64,000 nt of DNA from positions 1-64,000 of the forward strand of contig CANTUR010000904.1 of the NCBI GenBank assembly GCA_947683625.1. Reading direction: 5' to 3'. Of the stretch, positions 12,767-21,999 are shown in pieces. The notes below the pieces were generated by a model. The model was given only the letters and a program-made list of their open reading frames with translations, made no database searches and had not been told where the DNA came from. The position numbers were made by a program, and so were the translations under genes. Positions within the stretch are counted from its first letter, which is position 1. Each line of letters begins with the position of its first letter. The stretch comes from Mallotus nudiflorus. Its lineage: Eukaryota; Streptophyta; Magnoliopsida; Malpighiales; Euphorbiaceae.

Positions 12767-13450
12767 TGTCATGGGAAAATATGCCTACGGAGTTTTGACA
12801 CCATGGTAGGTGGTTTGGAAGGCATACATTCTCCCAAGCTCAACTATAGCATGTAGGAGTATTATAGAATATTCTAGAATAGGCTAGAGTTGTGTGGAGT
12901 ACTCTAGCATGTTATGGAAGTGTGTAGAGAGTCCAAGAGGGTTGCATGGGAAGCTTGTGGAAATATCTAGACTTGGGGTGTTTAGAACTCTCCATGGGAG
13001 GAGAGGAAGGGAAGCTTCCATAAGTGTGACATGGGAAGGTTCTAGAATATTCCCATGAGGAGGTGGAATAGTAAGGAGGTGGGAATAGTAACCCATCCTC
13101 ACCTATAAATACCTCCACCCTCATTTGTAAATAGATACATGGAGGAGTCTTAGGAGCCATCTAGCCAAGTGAGAGTTAAGCCTTGTAAAGCCATAGGAAG
13201 CATACTTTCTTGTAAGCCATTCTTGTTCATTTGTATAGTGTAAAGCAAGGTTTCTTTACACATAACACTTGTGCTATCCTTTCTCTTTTTAAGCATACAT
13301 TTTGCTAGTGGGTTTGCTAGCTTTCCAAAGTCAAGGCATGATTCTAAAAGTGTGGGTAAGGAGGCTTACTAGCATACTTGCGTGGGTTGAACGAGGTATT
13401 GCTAGGCCGCACGTGGGCGAGTATTGGGCGTTAACAAAACTCACGTGACA
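12767..13450 (+). mobile_element. Candidate solo LTR, 684 bp
   Basis: It begins TGTCATGGG and ends CACGTGACA, giving 5-bp inverted termini TGTCA/TGACA. A TATA-box-like TATAAATA lies at 13104-13111, followed by a purine/pyrimidine leader, as expected of an LTR read on the plus strand. The flanks CCTTG and CCTGA agree at only three of five positions, so the target duplication is weak. The element is missing from the matching place in the second PPR block. A Copia-type LTR is plausible but not shown. Confidence 0.5.
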
Positions 13451-13524
13451 CCTGACTTAGCAGACTTACAACTTCTTTTATTTCACAGCTCCACGGCCGC
13501 TCCTGCAAAATTTTGTGGCGAAAG

Positions 13525-13847
13525 GTTAAGATTTGTAGCATACAAGAAAATGTTCAGTGTGTAAGTAGCTAATTCTTTACTGCTGCTACTGGAGTGATAT
13601 CAATTGTGTATTTCAAAAAGTTTCCAACACAATTGTCAAAGATGATTGTGAAATCCATTGCTTCAACGCGTTCCATGTCAACTCTGGTTAAGATTTGTAG
13701 CATACATGAAAATGTTCAGTGTGTAGGTAGCTAATTCTTTACTGCTGCTACTGGAGTGATAACAATTGTGTATTTCAAAAAGTTTCCAACACAATTGTTG
13801 AAGATGATTGTGAAATCCATTGCTTGAAAGCGTTCCATATCAACTCT
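13525..13847 (+). repeat. 161-bp tandem duplication over PPR exon 1
   Basis: Unit 1 is 13525-13685 and unit 2 is 13686-13847. Each contains the 5' untranslated region and most of exon 1 of the PPR copy, including an ATG (13642 and 13804). The intact gene at 60184 has a single unit, so the duplication happened in this copy. Unit 2, which leads into the splice donor, carries the stop. Confidence 0.9.
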
Positions 13848-15430
13848 GCCTCATCTCTGTCAGAGAATTAAACAAACAGGTAGCGTTCATATTCTGTGCT
13901 TCTCCAGTTTTAACAAATTCAATCTCATTTTAGTTAGTTCTTAGGTATTTATCTGTTGTTTAGGAATACTTGGCCATATGTTATCACATAATTTTCTGGT
14001 AAAAATTACAACTTTTTATCTTGTTCCTACTAGCAGAAAATGACATGGTGAATATGTTTCGGCTACCCAGTTCCGAAGACGATATGCAAAACTTGCGGGT
14101 GAATCGGAAAATTGCAAGAACGAACCCGTCAGTTAGGATCCTGGATGAGAGGTTCATAAGGATTCTGAAGATATTCAAATGGGGTCCTGACGCTGAAAAG
14201 GCAATGGAAGTACTAAAGTTGAAGGTGCATCATCGCTTGGTTCGCGAGAAGATAGATGTGGAGATCAATGTGAAAATTCAGTTCTTTAAGTGGGTTGGTA
14301 AAAGGAGAAACTTTGAGCATGATTCCACTATTTATATGGCTTTAGTACATTGTTTGGATGAAGCTGGATTGTATGTATGGTGAAATGTGGAAGACAATCC
14401 AAGAAATGGTGAGAAGCAGTACATGTGTTATTAGTCCTGCTGATTTATCTGAAATTGTTAAAATATTGGGCAAGGCTAAGATGGTTAACAAGGCAATTTC
14501 TGTATTTTACCAAATAAAAGGTCGAAAATGTAAACCGACAGCAAGCAATTATCATTGTATGATCTTGATATTGATGCAAAAAGGTTATCATAAGAAGGTT
14601 CATGAGATTTATAATGAGATGTGTAATGAAGGCAAGTGCTTTCCGGACACCATAACACATAGTGCACTTATTTCAGCTTTTGGGAAGCTGTGTCGTCATC
14701 ACTCAGCGATAAGGTTGGTGGATGAGATGAAAGAGAATGGCCTACATCCCACTGCAGAGATATACACTACTTTACTGGGAATTTACTTCAAGTTGGACAA
14801 AGTTGATAAAGCTTTGGATGTGATCCAGGAAATGAGAGACAAGGGCCGGACTTCAATGGTTTTCACTTGCACAGAGTGGATCAAGGTTCTTGGAACAGCT
14901 GGTAGGGTTGATGATGCTTACAAGATGCTATTGGATATGATAAAAGATAGCTGCAAGCCTGATGTTGTGCTCATTAACAGTTTGATCAACATTTTGGGCA
15001 AAGTGGGTAGATTGGAAGATGCACTTAAGCTTTTTGACCAAATGGAAACTTGGCAATATAAACCAAATGTGGACATATAACACTGTAATTAAGGCTTCAT
15101 TTGAATGCAAAGGTCCTGCTTCTGAGGCTGCTTCATGGTTTGAGAAAATGAAAGGAAATGGTATTGCACCTAGCTCATTTACTTACTCAATTCTCATAGA
15201 TGGTTTTTGCAAAATAAATAGAATTGAGAAAGCTTTATTGCTTCTGGAAGAGACGGATGAAAAGTGTTTTTCTCTTTGTCCAGATGCCTATTGTAGACTG
15301 ATCAACAGCCTTGGAAAGGCAAAACGACATGAAGCTGCAAATGAATTACTTCTAGAGTTGAATTGTGGACGTTCAAGAGCTCGTTTGTATGCTGTGATGA
15401 TCAAACATTTTGGAAAGTACGGCCATGTCT
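13804..15430 (+). pseudogene. PPR pseudogene (copy of the At3g16010-type gene)
   Basis: This is a close duplicate of the intact gene at 60184-62260, with the same two-exon plan (exon 1 13804-13879, intron 13880-14036, exon 2 from 14037). It is broken several times. Codon 8 of exon 1 is TGA where the intact copy has TCA. A 6-bp in-frame deletion follows 'gttcgcgag' near 14248. A 4-bp insertion near 14373 shifts the frame. A 2-bp deletion near 15071 shifts it again. Another 6-bp deletion lies near 15361. The match stops at about 15430, so the last four or so PPR motifs and the normal stop are missing. Many substitutions also alter conserved PPR positions (for example Gly to Arg or Cys). Non-functional as a protein; transcription cannot be excluded. 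Confidence 0.95.
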
Positions 15431-16711
15431 GTTTCATGCAATGGAATAAATGTATATTAGAATTGTAATTTTTAAAAATAAAATAGATATTTCTAGAATT
15501 ACTATTTCTATATAATTATTGCTCATACTTTGATTCATGATCTAAAATTATCATTCTTTTTCTATTTCATGTTTTAGTTCATAAGCACTATTATATTTAA
15601 ATATAAATGACATTGATACCCACATTAATGAATTACATTATTAGTATCAAAATTAAATAGTTATACAATTTTAGCATATTTAACATAACAAAAATTCAAT
15701 ACATAATATATATAAAAAAAAATTAGCACATATTTTATTTCTCTAAAATAATATAAAGGCATAATAAATAAATAATATTTTAATTTTTTTTAATTGTAGA
15801 AATATAAACATATAAAATAAACAAATTTCATATAATTTATTGTTACCAAACCTGAGTTAAATTAAATTAAAAAAATATTGAAAAATTTGAATTAAATTTG
15901 GCTAAAAAAGAGAAAGTAAGAACACAAAAGAGAGTTCAAACATAGAGGGAGAAGTAAAAATGGAAATGGTCAATTTCAAAAAATAACGAATATATATTCT
16001 TTAGTTTTGGGCAGAATGATTATTCTTCAAAAATTACAAAATTGTTATTCTCTAAAATTGGTATTTCATAAAAAAATTTGAATTAAAGCAAAAAATAGTT
16101 AATCCTTATGTAATAGTTAACTATTCTACTGTTGGTTTATTCTGTGAACCAAACATGGCCAAAATATTTATTTAAATAAAAAATACTTAATTAAAAAAAA
16201 ACACTTCGTTAATAAAAATTTATTCAAATATAAATTATATTTAAAATTTATTTGAAAATAACATAAATGGATAAGTACAAAAAAATACCTTGTGGTTAAA
16301 CATATTTTCACTTAAAGGCTTATGGTTTTTTTTCGTGATATTTAGAAACATGTGATTTCATTTTTTAATACTTTAATATCCTATCAACTAGTATTGTCAT
16401 TAATTTTATAATAAAACTTTAATATAACACTCACTTTCAATAATATAAATGTTTTACAATGATTTACCATCAATATAACTATTTAAATATTTTTAAAAAT
16501 ATTATAAATTTAGTTTAAAAATTATTTCTTTTTATTCATAATAAAATTAAAAATACATCTTATTTTATTTATTTTAATTAGTTGAATGCTATAGTACTTG
16601 GCAAATAAATTTACTATTAAATATTCATATTATTTTAGTATTATATCATATATGTTTAACAGTATTGTTGGGTAGGGTATCAAAATACAAGTGATTACAA
16701 ATCACAAACCC
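15431..16711. other. AT-rich intergenic DNA, nothing recognised
   Basis: No open frame of note, tandem repeat or element boundary was recognised here. The sequence is strongly AT-rich with homopolymer runs. It begins where homology to the PPR gene ends and stops at the left terminal repeat of the Harbinger-like element. Confidence 0.6.
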
Positions 16712-18180
16712 TTAAGCCATCTCCAACAAGGTGTCATTTACCCATTTTGCATCCACAATTCCTCTCAAACAAGGCATCAAAACCAGCCTTAAAATGCATA
16801 TTCTCCAAAGTTGGCTACTTATATGCAACTAACTTTTCTACTTTATGCATTTCCCTTTTTTTTTTTTTTTAATTTCAATAACAACAATTTTGTATCATTT
16901 GTTTCAATAGAGTCCAAATAACTTTATTTAATTTAGTCCAAATTTATATTATATTTATCATATTATTATCAAATGCATAAAATTTTGATTTAATTATTTT
17001 TATTTAAATAATATTAATACTGTCACTTAAAAATAATATTAATTTTTTATTTAAATAATTTTTTACTTAAATAATATTAATATTATATTACTTAACTAAT
17101 ATTAAATTTGGATAGAAAAAATTTAACAACCATAGATTTGTATTAATTTAACAACCGATTTAAGAAAACACCCAACAAAATCATTAAATTAATAATACCC
17201 GAAAGCATATATTAAATTACATATAATTTAATATTCTGGTATATCAGAGCTAGATCCACCAATATTATTTAAAAATTCACCAAAATCATTTGATATAGGA
17301 GGTGTTAGTTGGTGTTGTTGAGCTCTTTTACGCATAGTCCTTTTTTTAGTTGTCATAAATGCATGAAATTTAAGATCTTCGATAGAATTAAGATTTATAA
17401 ACAAAATCTTATTTTCTTTTTTGAATTTCAGGACGACCACCTTTTTATCCTTTGTGGTGTTAGTTTTTTTTAGCATATCAACAACCTATCAATTTTCTTC
17501 CAAAATAAGATTCATTTTTTTAGCCATTTTTGAATCCAATTCCTCTTTTCTTCTCTTCAATTTGGCTTTTTTTTTATGCCAATGAGATGTCCAGTTAAAG
17601 AACCACCTACATCATACGCATCCAAATCAATTGAAAATCCTGCAAGCCCAGGAGGTGTTGGAACTGTAGAATCAGGAGTATGAGCTCAGATCTTGATGAT
17701 TCATTAACAATCTTATTAATGTGATTTGTAATTTTCAATTTAATCAGTGCTTGTAATAGACTACTTTAATCTTAAGAATGTAATTTTATGTTTTTTTAAT
17801 ACATTTATTTTAATGTCTTTTTTAGTTTTCTTCATATATTATATTATTTAATTTTAAAAATAATAGAATGTATTTATATTATTTATTATCAAAAAATATT
17901 ATTTATTTTATTCATATATTTTTTATATTAAAAAATATATTCAAATAATAACTTTATTATAAATAAATATATGGGTGTATATTGTAAATATTGAATAAAT
18001 TATGGGCGTAACATGTAAAATTTTTAAATAATATAATATTAGTGTTGGATAAAAATATGTGGAGAATATTCTTTTTGAAGTTTAAAATGAAGTAAACGGT
18101 TGAAGTAAATTTACTGTAGCAGATACATTTTAGAGTAAAATTTACTGCAGTTTGATGTTTATTGTTAGAGATGCCCTTAA
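16712..18180 (-). mobile_element. PIF/Harbinger-like DNA transposon, non-autonomous or decayed
   Basis: The left end reads TTAAGCCATCTCCAACAA (16712-16729). The right end on the minus strand reads TTAAGGGCATCTCTAACAA. These are inverted termini of the GGGCATCTCCAACA kind typical of PIF/Harbinger, flanked by TTAA, which fits their 3-bp TTA/TAA target duplications. The interior contains a remnant of the NAM/Myb-like accessory protein on the minus strand. No DDE transposase is recognisable, and at about 1.47 kb the element is too short to hold both usual genes. Confidence 0.72.
17228..17690 (-). pseudogene. Remnant of a NAM-associated C-terminal-domain protein (Harbinger accessory ORF)
   Basis: The C-terminal frame (17228-17476) contains KENKILFINLNSIEDLKFHAF, then basic residues, then a Gly/Ser-rich tail ending SDIPEY. 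This pattern is seen in plant proteins annotated as 'NAM-associated' or 'glutathione S-transferase T3-like', which accompany PIF/Harbinger transposons. Upstream on the same strand, in shifted frames, are GIKK and a Glu/Lys-rich helix (about 17490-17600) and a Pro/Gly stretch near 17640-17680. Stops and frame changes show it is broken. Its place between Harbinger-type termini supports the assignment; the family name comes from memory of such proteins, not a search. Confidence 0.6.
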
Positions 18181-18431
18181 ATATTACAAAAGATACCATT
18201 ATTCTTTAAATTAAAAAGCGTACGAAGGTGAGGATAGGGGATGCTATGATCATTGAGCTCGCAAATCTCGGTGATAATAGTCTCATTTTGGCAACAATGG
18301 CGAAATCAAGGGAGTAGGGGAAAGGAAAGGGAGTGATTGATGGCAATAATGATGAAAATCTAATGGGGAAGGAAAGCATGGGATCAGATGCCAAAAATCT
18401 GGGAGATCTTTAAATCTTATAAAATAAAAGG
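18181..18431 (+). pseudogene. LINE ORF1 remnant, left of the Tat insertion
   Basis: The plus frame reads IELANLGDNSLILATMAKSRE then, after a stop, more polar sequence through GSDAKNLGDL and on to the GTAAT target site. The same frame continues at 53445 beyond the Tat element into an acidic stretch followed by LINE ORF2. This is best read as the C-terminal part of the LINE's ORF1. The 5' part of the LINE is absent. I recognise no zinc knuckle here; the call rests on frame continuity and position. Confidence 0.45.
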
Positions 18432-18436
18432 GTAAT

Positions 18437-20737
18437 TGTAAGCACCCAATTTTAGGATGATGAAGTGTGGATGCGACAAAGGACTCCAATAATGAAAATA
18501 TTATAAATAGATCTTCAACACTTGAAGTTTGAAACCTCAAAAGCCTAAGTGCATTTTCAAAAGAGTTTAATTATTTTTGTAAGGACTTAATTGTGATGTT
18601 TTCTTTAAGGACGCAATTGAAAACTTCAAATTCTTTTAGGGGTCTTTTTGTAATTCAAAGTAAAAAAAGGGATCGAATTACATAAAATTGATCGAAATTA
18701 TGTAAGTCCTATTAGAACTATATAATTTCAGTTGGAATTAAACGTTGTCTGTTTGTTTTTTTATTTTACAATAAATAAAAATTTTATTTTGTGAATTTTG
18801 ATTGGCTAAATAATTTGATAAATCCATTTTCTAGGATTTATCTAAATTTTTTAGGAAATCAAAAGTCCTTTTAAAATCAAAACTTTATCACTATGAAAGG
18901 AGGAAGTCACAATATGATATGTCATTTAACTAGGGTTTTTTATATAAACCTAGCTCAAACTCTATTAAGGGAGACCTCTTTTCTAGACTTTTTAGAGACT
19001 TCTCCTTTTCCTTTCAAGCAATTTTCAATTAAAGATTTTTTTTAGAAGTATTTGTTCTTTGAGGAAGAGGTAATAGACTCTTGGGGAGGAAAAATCAAGC
19101 AGTCAAGATCTATTCTAAAAAGCAATGATGATTCATACCACTTTTGAGGAGTAAATCAATACTACATCCATACTCTCATCTCCTCTCCTACTTTCTTCTA
19201 TTTTTTTATTTGATTATTTTGTCTTTAATTAATTTTAGCTTTATTTATTTTTTATTGTTATTTTGTTTATTCACTAACCACTGTTTATTTTTGTGTTTGT
19301 GTTGGTGATTATGGAGAGAATTATATGATGAGTTCACTTAGGGAACAAAATCCATGAAAATCCATGGAATGCTATGGATTGAATTTTGTAGCCAAATATA
19401 GTTTCTAGGGTTTTATTTATTTATTTATTATTATGTTGGTTGTTTTATTTTTTTTTTATTTTTTTGGGGTTGTATTAATTTTTATTTTCTTATTATTTTC
19501 AATAGATCATTTTAATAGCCCTAATAGTAGGAATAGTGGAATCTTGTGCATGTGATTGTGTATTTTATTTTAATTAATTGGTTAGTAAAATTAGGATTTT
19601 AATTAGGTAATGAATTAAAATTCATAGCTATAGAGATAATTAGGGTTTTGAATTAAAATTGAATTAGATTTAAGTGGATAGATTTAGGGTTGCTTGTTAA
19701 TTATTTTATTTATTTGTTATTTAATATCACTTTAACTAAATTAGGTTTTTTTAGAAATAAATTTAATTGATTGTTTGATCTTTTATTTGATTGTTTTGAT
19801 ATTTGTTTTATTGTTTTTGGGTTTATTTATTTATTTTTATGTGTTTTGGGTCCAACCTCACGTTAAGCTCTTACCCATTTAACTAATTTTAGGTTTAGGT
19901 AGTTCTTTTTTTGACCCATCTTTTAATTAGTCCATTTCATTTAATAGGTTATTAATTAATTAAGTCTAGATTTTAATTAAAATGTTTCTTTAAGGCCATA
20001 ATTAAACTAAATTTAGGGTAGAGATAATTTATATTCATTTAGTTAATTTAAACATAGGTCCACCTAGGATAATTATAATTGTTTGAACTTAGCTCATTAA
20101 ATTTAAGCTTTTTCCATAACTTGTAGATTTAAGATCACCTTAGAATTAAAACGTATAGAACTAGGCCCACTTAATTTAAATACTTTATAATTTATAGATT
20201 TAGGCTTATTTTTAGAATTAAAATAAATAGACTTAGGTTCACTTAATTAAAATTAAATAAGAATTAGGCCCATTAGTCTTTAAGGTCACTTGTAAATTAA
20301 AACATGTAGATTTAGCCCATTTAATTAAAATAAATGTAGATTAAACTAACTTAGAGATTGTGAAATTAAATGAATGCATTGTTTAGATGTATTTTTCATG
20401 ACTAGTTTGCCTGGAGTTAATTGTTTAAATAAAGGTTTATATGAAATTGCATGTAAATAAAGGGTAAGATAGTAATTCATAAAGTAATTCAAAATGAACA
20501 TAAGACTGAAATAAGTTAGTATTTCATATTTAGAATCTCTTGGTTGAGGTGCTAGCTTTCTTTTAAAGAATCTAATACCACCATTTTTTATTTGTCCTAA
20601 TTATTACCTTGGGTGACGACTCCTCATCTCCACGCCATGTCTTTGTGACAATGGTTAGTGTGTTCTCTAGAGCACTAAGCTCAAATAGTGTCACGGTTGC
20701 TAAAATTTTAGGTGTTTGCTAAACCCTGCCATCTACA
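18437..20737 (+). repeat. 5' LTR of the Tat element
   Basis: 2301 bp, TG...CA, homologous over its full length to 51121-53444 and, reversed, to 57788-59970. It starts TGTAAGCACCCAATTTT and ends AAACCCTGCCATCTACA. TATATAAACC at about 18940 and the following CT-rich stretch could be promoter elements. Confidence 0.93.
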
Positions 20738-20738
20738 G

Positions 20739-20755
20739 TGGCGACTCCACTGGGG
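20739..20755 (+). other. Primer-binding site of the Tat element
   Basis: TGGCGACTCCACTGGGG begins two bases after the LTR end. This text is characteristic of the site of Tat/Ogre-type elements, which are thought to be primed by a tRNA-Arg. The tRNA identity is from knowledge of the lineage; the window holds no tRNA gene to compare. Confidence 0.8.
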
Positions 20756-21081
20756 ATAAGAGATACTAACTCTACTTATGTTCTTTAGAATTATTTTATT
20801 AATTATTTTTTTATTCTTGCATTCATTCTAGATGTCCCTATTAACCGATAGCGTTAGTTTATAGTTTATGATTCCACTAGCTTCATGGGATTATAGATTG
20901 ACTAACCATCACTCTTAGTCTTAACTCAGTTTAAGAGAGATTATCGGGCTCATTTGATCAGAGTTTATAACCTAAGTCCTAAAGGGCGGTAGTCTTCTCT
21001 CAAGTTTGCAAAGGATGCCAGGCCCCTCTAACCTTGGCTTGTAACTTAAGTCTTAAAGGAGGGCATCTTTCAAAGGGAACT
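20756..21081 (+). other. Tat leader (5' untranslated region)
   Basis: Non-coding sequence between the primer-binding site and the first gag-like text. No open frame of note. At about 21082 it jumps into an internal gag segment that also occurs at 35933, so the normal leader-to-gag junction is lost here. Confidence 0.65.
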
Positions 21082-21235
21082 TTGATCATGTAATGTAATT
21101 TGAGGAAGATAAGCTGCCTAATAAGTTCAAGATGCCACAATTGCAAAAGTTTGATGGTACTAGAGACCCAAGGATTCACCTTAGTCAATATACAACTATT
21201 ATGAGCACCACTAAGGCTCCTTTATCTGTAGTTAC
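21082..21235 (+). pseudogene. Duplicated piece of Tat gag
   Basis: From 'atgtaatg.aatttgaggaagataagctgc' to 'ctgtagttac' it repeats 35938-36086 nearly base for base. It encodes the gag-like stretch with KMPQLQKFDGTRDP and LSQYTTIMSTTKAP. In both copies LTR-T sequence follows immediately after GTTAC, so gag and inserted LTR were duplicated as one unit. Confidence 0.88.
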
Positions 21236-21879
21236 TGTCACGACCCAAAACAGGGGCCATGACCGGTGCTAGGGAATGGGAATTCTTTCGAATCCAGAAC
21301 CAGTAGCAAGCCTTAAAATAAGATAAAAATATTCAATAATAATAATAACAACACAATTAAATAAAATATTATGCAGCGAAATAAAATCATAAATATTAAA
21401 ATAATATTTCCACCAAGTGAAACTAACTCAACATCCATATCCTCATATATATAAATAAACTTTTAATACAAGTTCCAGTTCAAATTCTTAAAATATAACT
21501 CACGAAAATATAATACATAAAACCCATAAACTTTTTTACAACTACTGCAGTGTCTAGATTATAAAAATAGAACTTAGGTGAGCAGTTTACATAAAGAGGC
21601 TGGAGCAGAAGAAATCTGGCGTACAGGTCTACTACTGAGGTATGATGAAGATGACTCTCCTGAAAAATAATCAACGGAGGGGAGTCAGACCTTACTGAGT
21701 GAATTACTATAATATATATACATGCATACTAAATGACAATGCACACAGTCAATAGTATATATATTATAAGTATATATACAAGCAACTACACACAGATGCA
21801 ATAAAATCATTTTATAAATTTTTATTAAAAATCACAGTTTATGAAGGATCAAATAGAACCCTAGAAAATCGCAACCTTA
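21236..21879 (-). mobile_element. LTR-T fragment (duplicate of 36087-36735)
   Basis: It begins TGTCACGACCC after GTTAC and matches the copy at 36087 closely for about 640 bp through 'gaaaatcgcaacct'. It then breaks directly into retrotransposon RNase H sequence on the minus strand. It is therefore a truncated LTR joined to unrelated internal sequence. Confidence 0.88.
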
Positions 21880-21999
21880 AAAGATCACTGTAGCCACCTT
21901 TAGATAGTGTCTCCAAATCTTCAGAGCAAAGATCACTGTAGCCATTTCAAGGTCATGGGTAGGATAGTTCTGCTCATGCTTCTTCAACTGCCTCGAAGC
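21880..21999 (-). pseudogene. Tekay-like pol: distal RNase H piece
   Basis: Read on the minus strand, 21999 to about 21900 encodes the RNase H continuation [18 protein letters not shown], then [10 protein letters not shown]. The reading continues directly from the frame that stops at 25139, with only the solo LTR 22000-25133 between. An internal direct repeat, 'agatcactgtagcca', occurs twice 45 bp apart (near 21882 and 21927). The rest of RNase H and all of integrase are missing, because LTR-T sequence begins at 21879. Confidence 0.88.
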
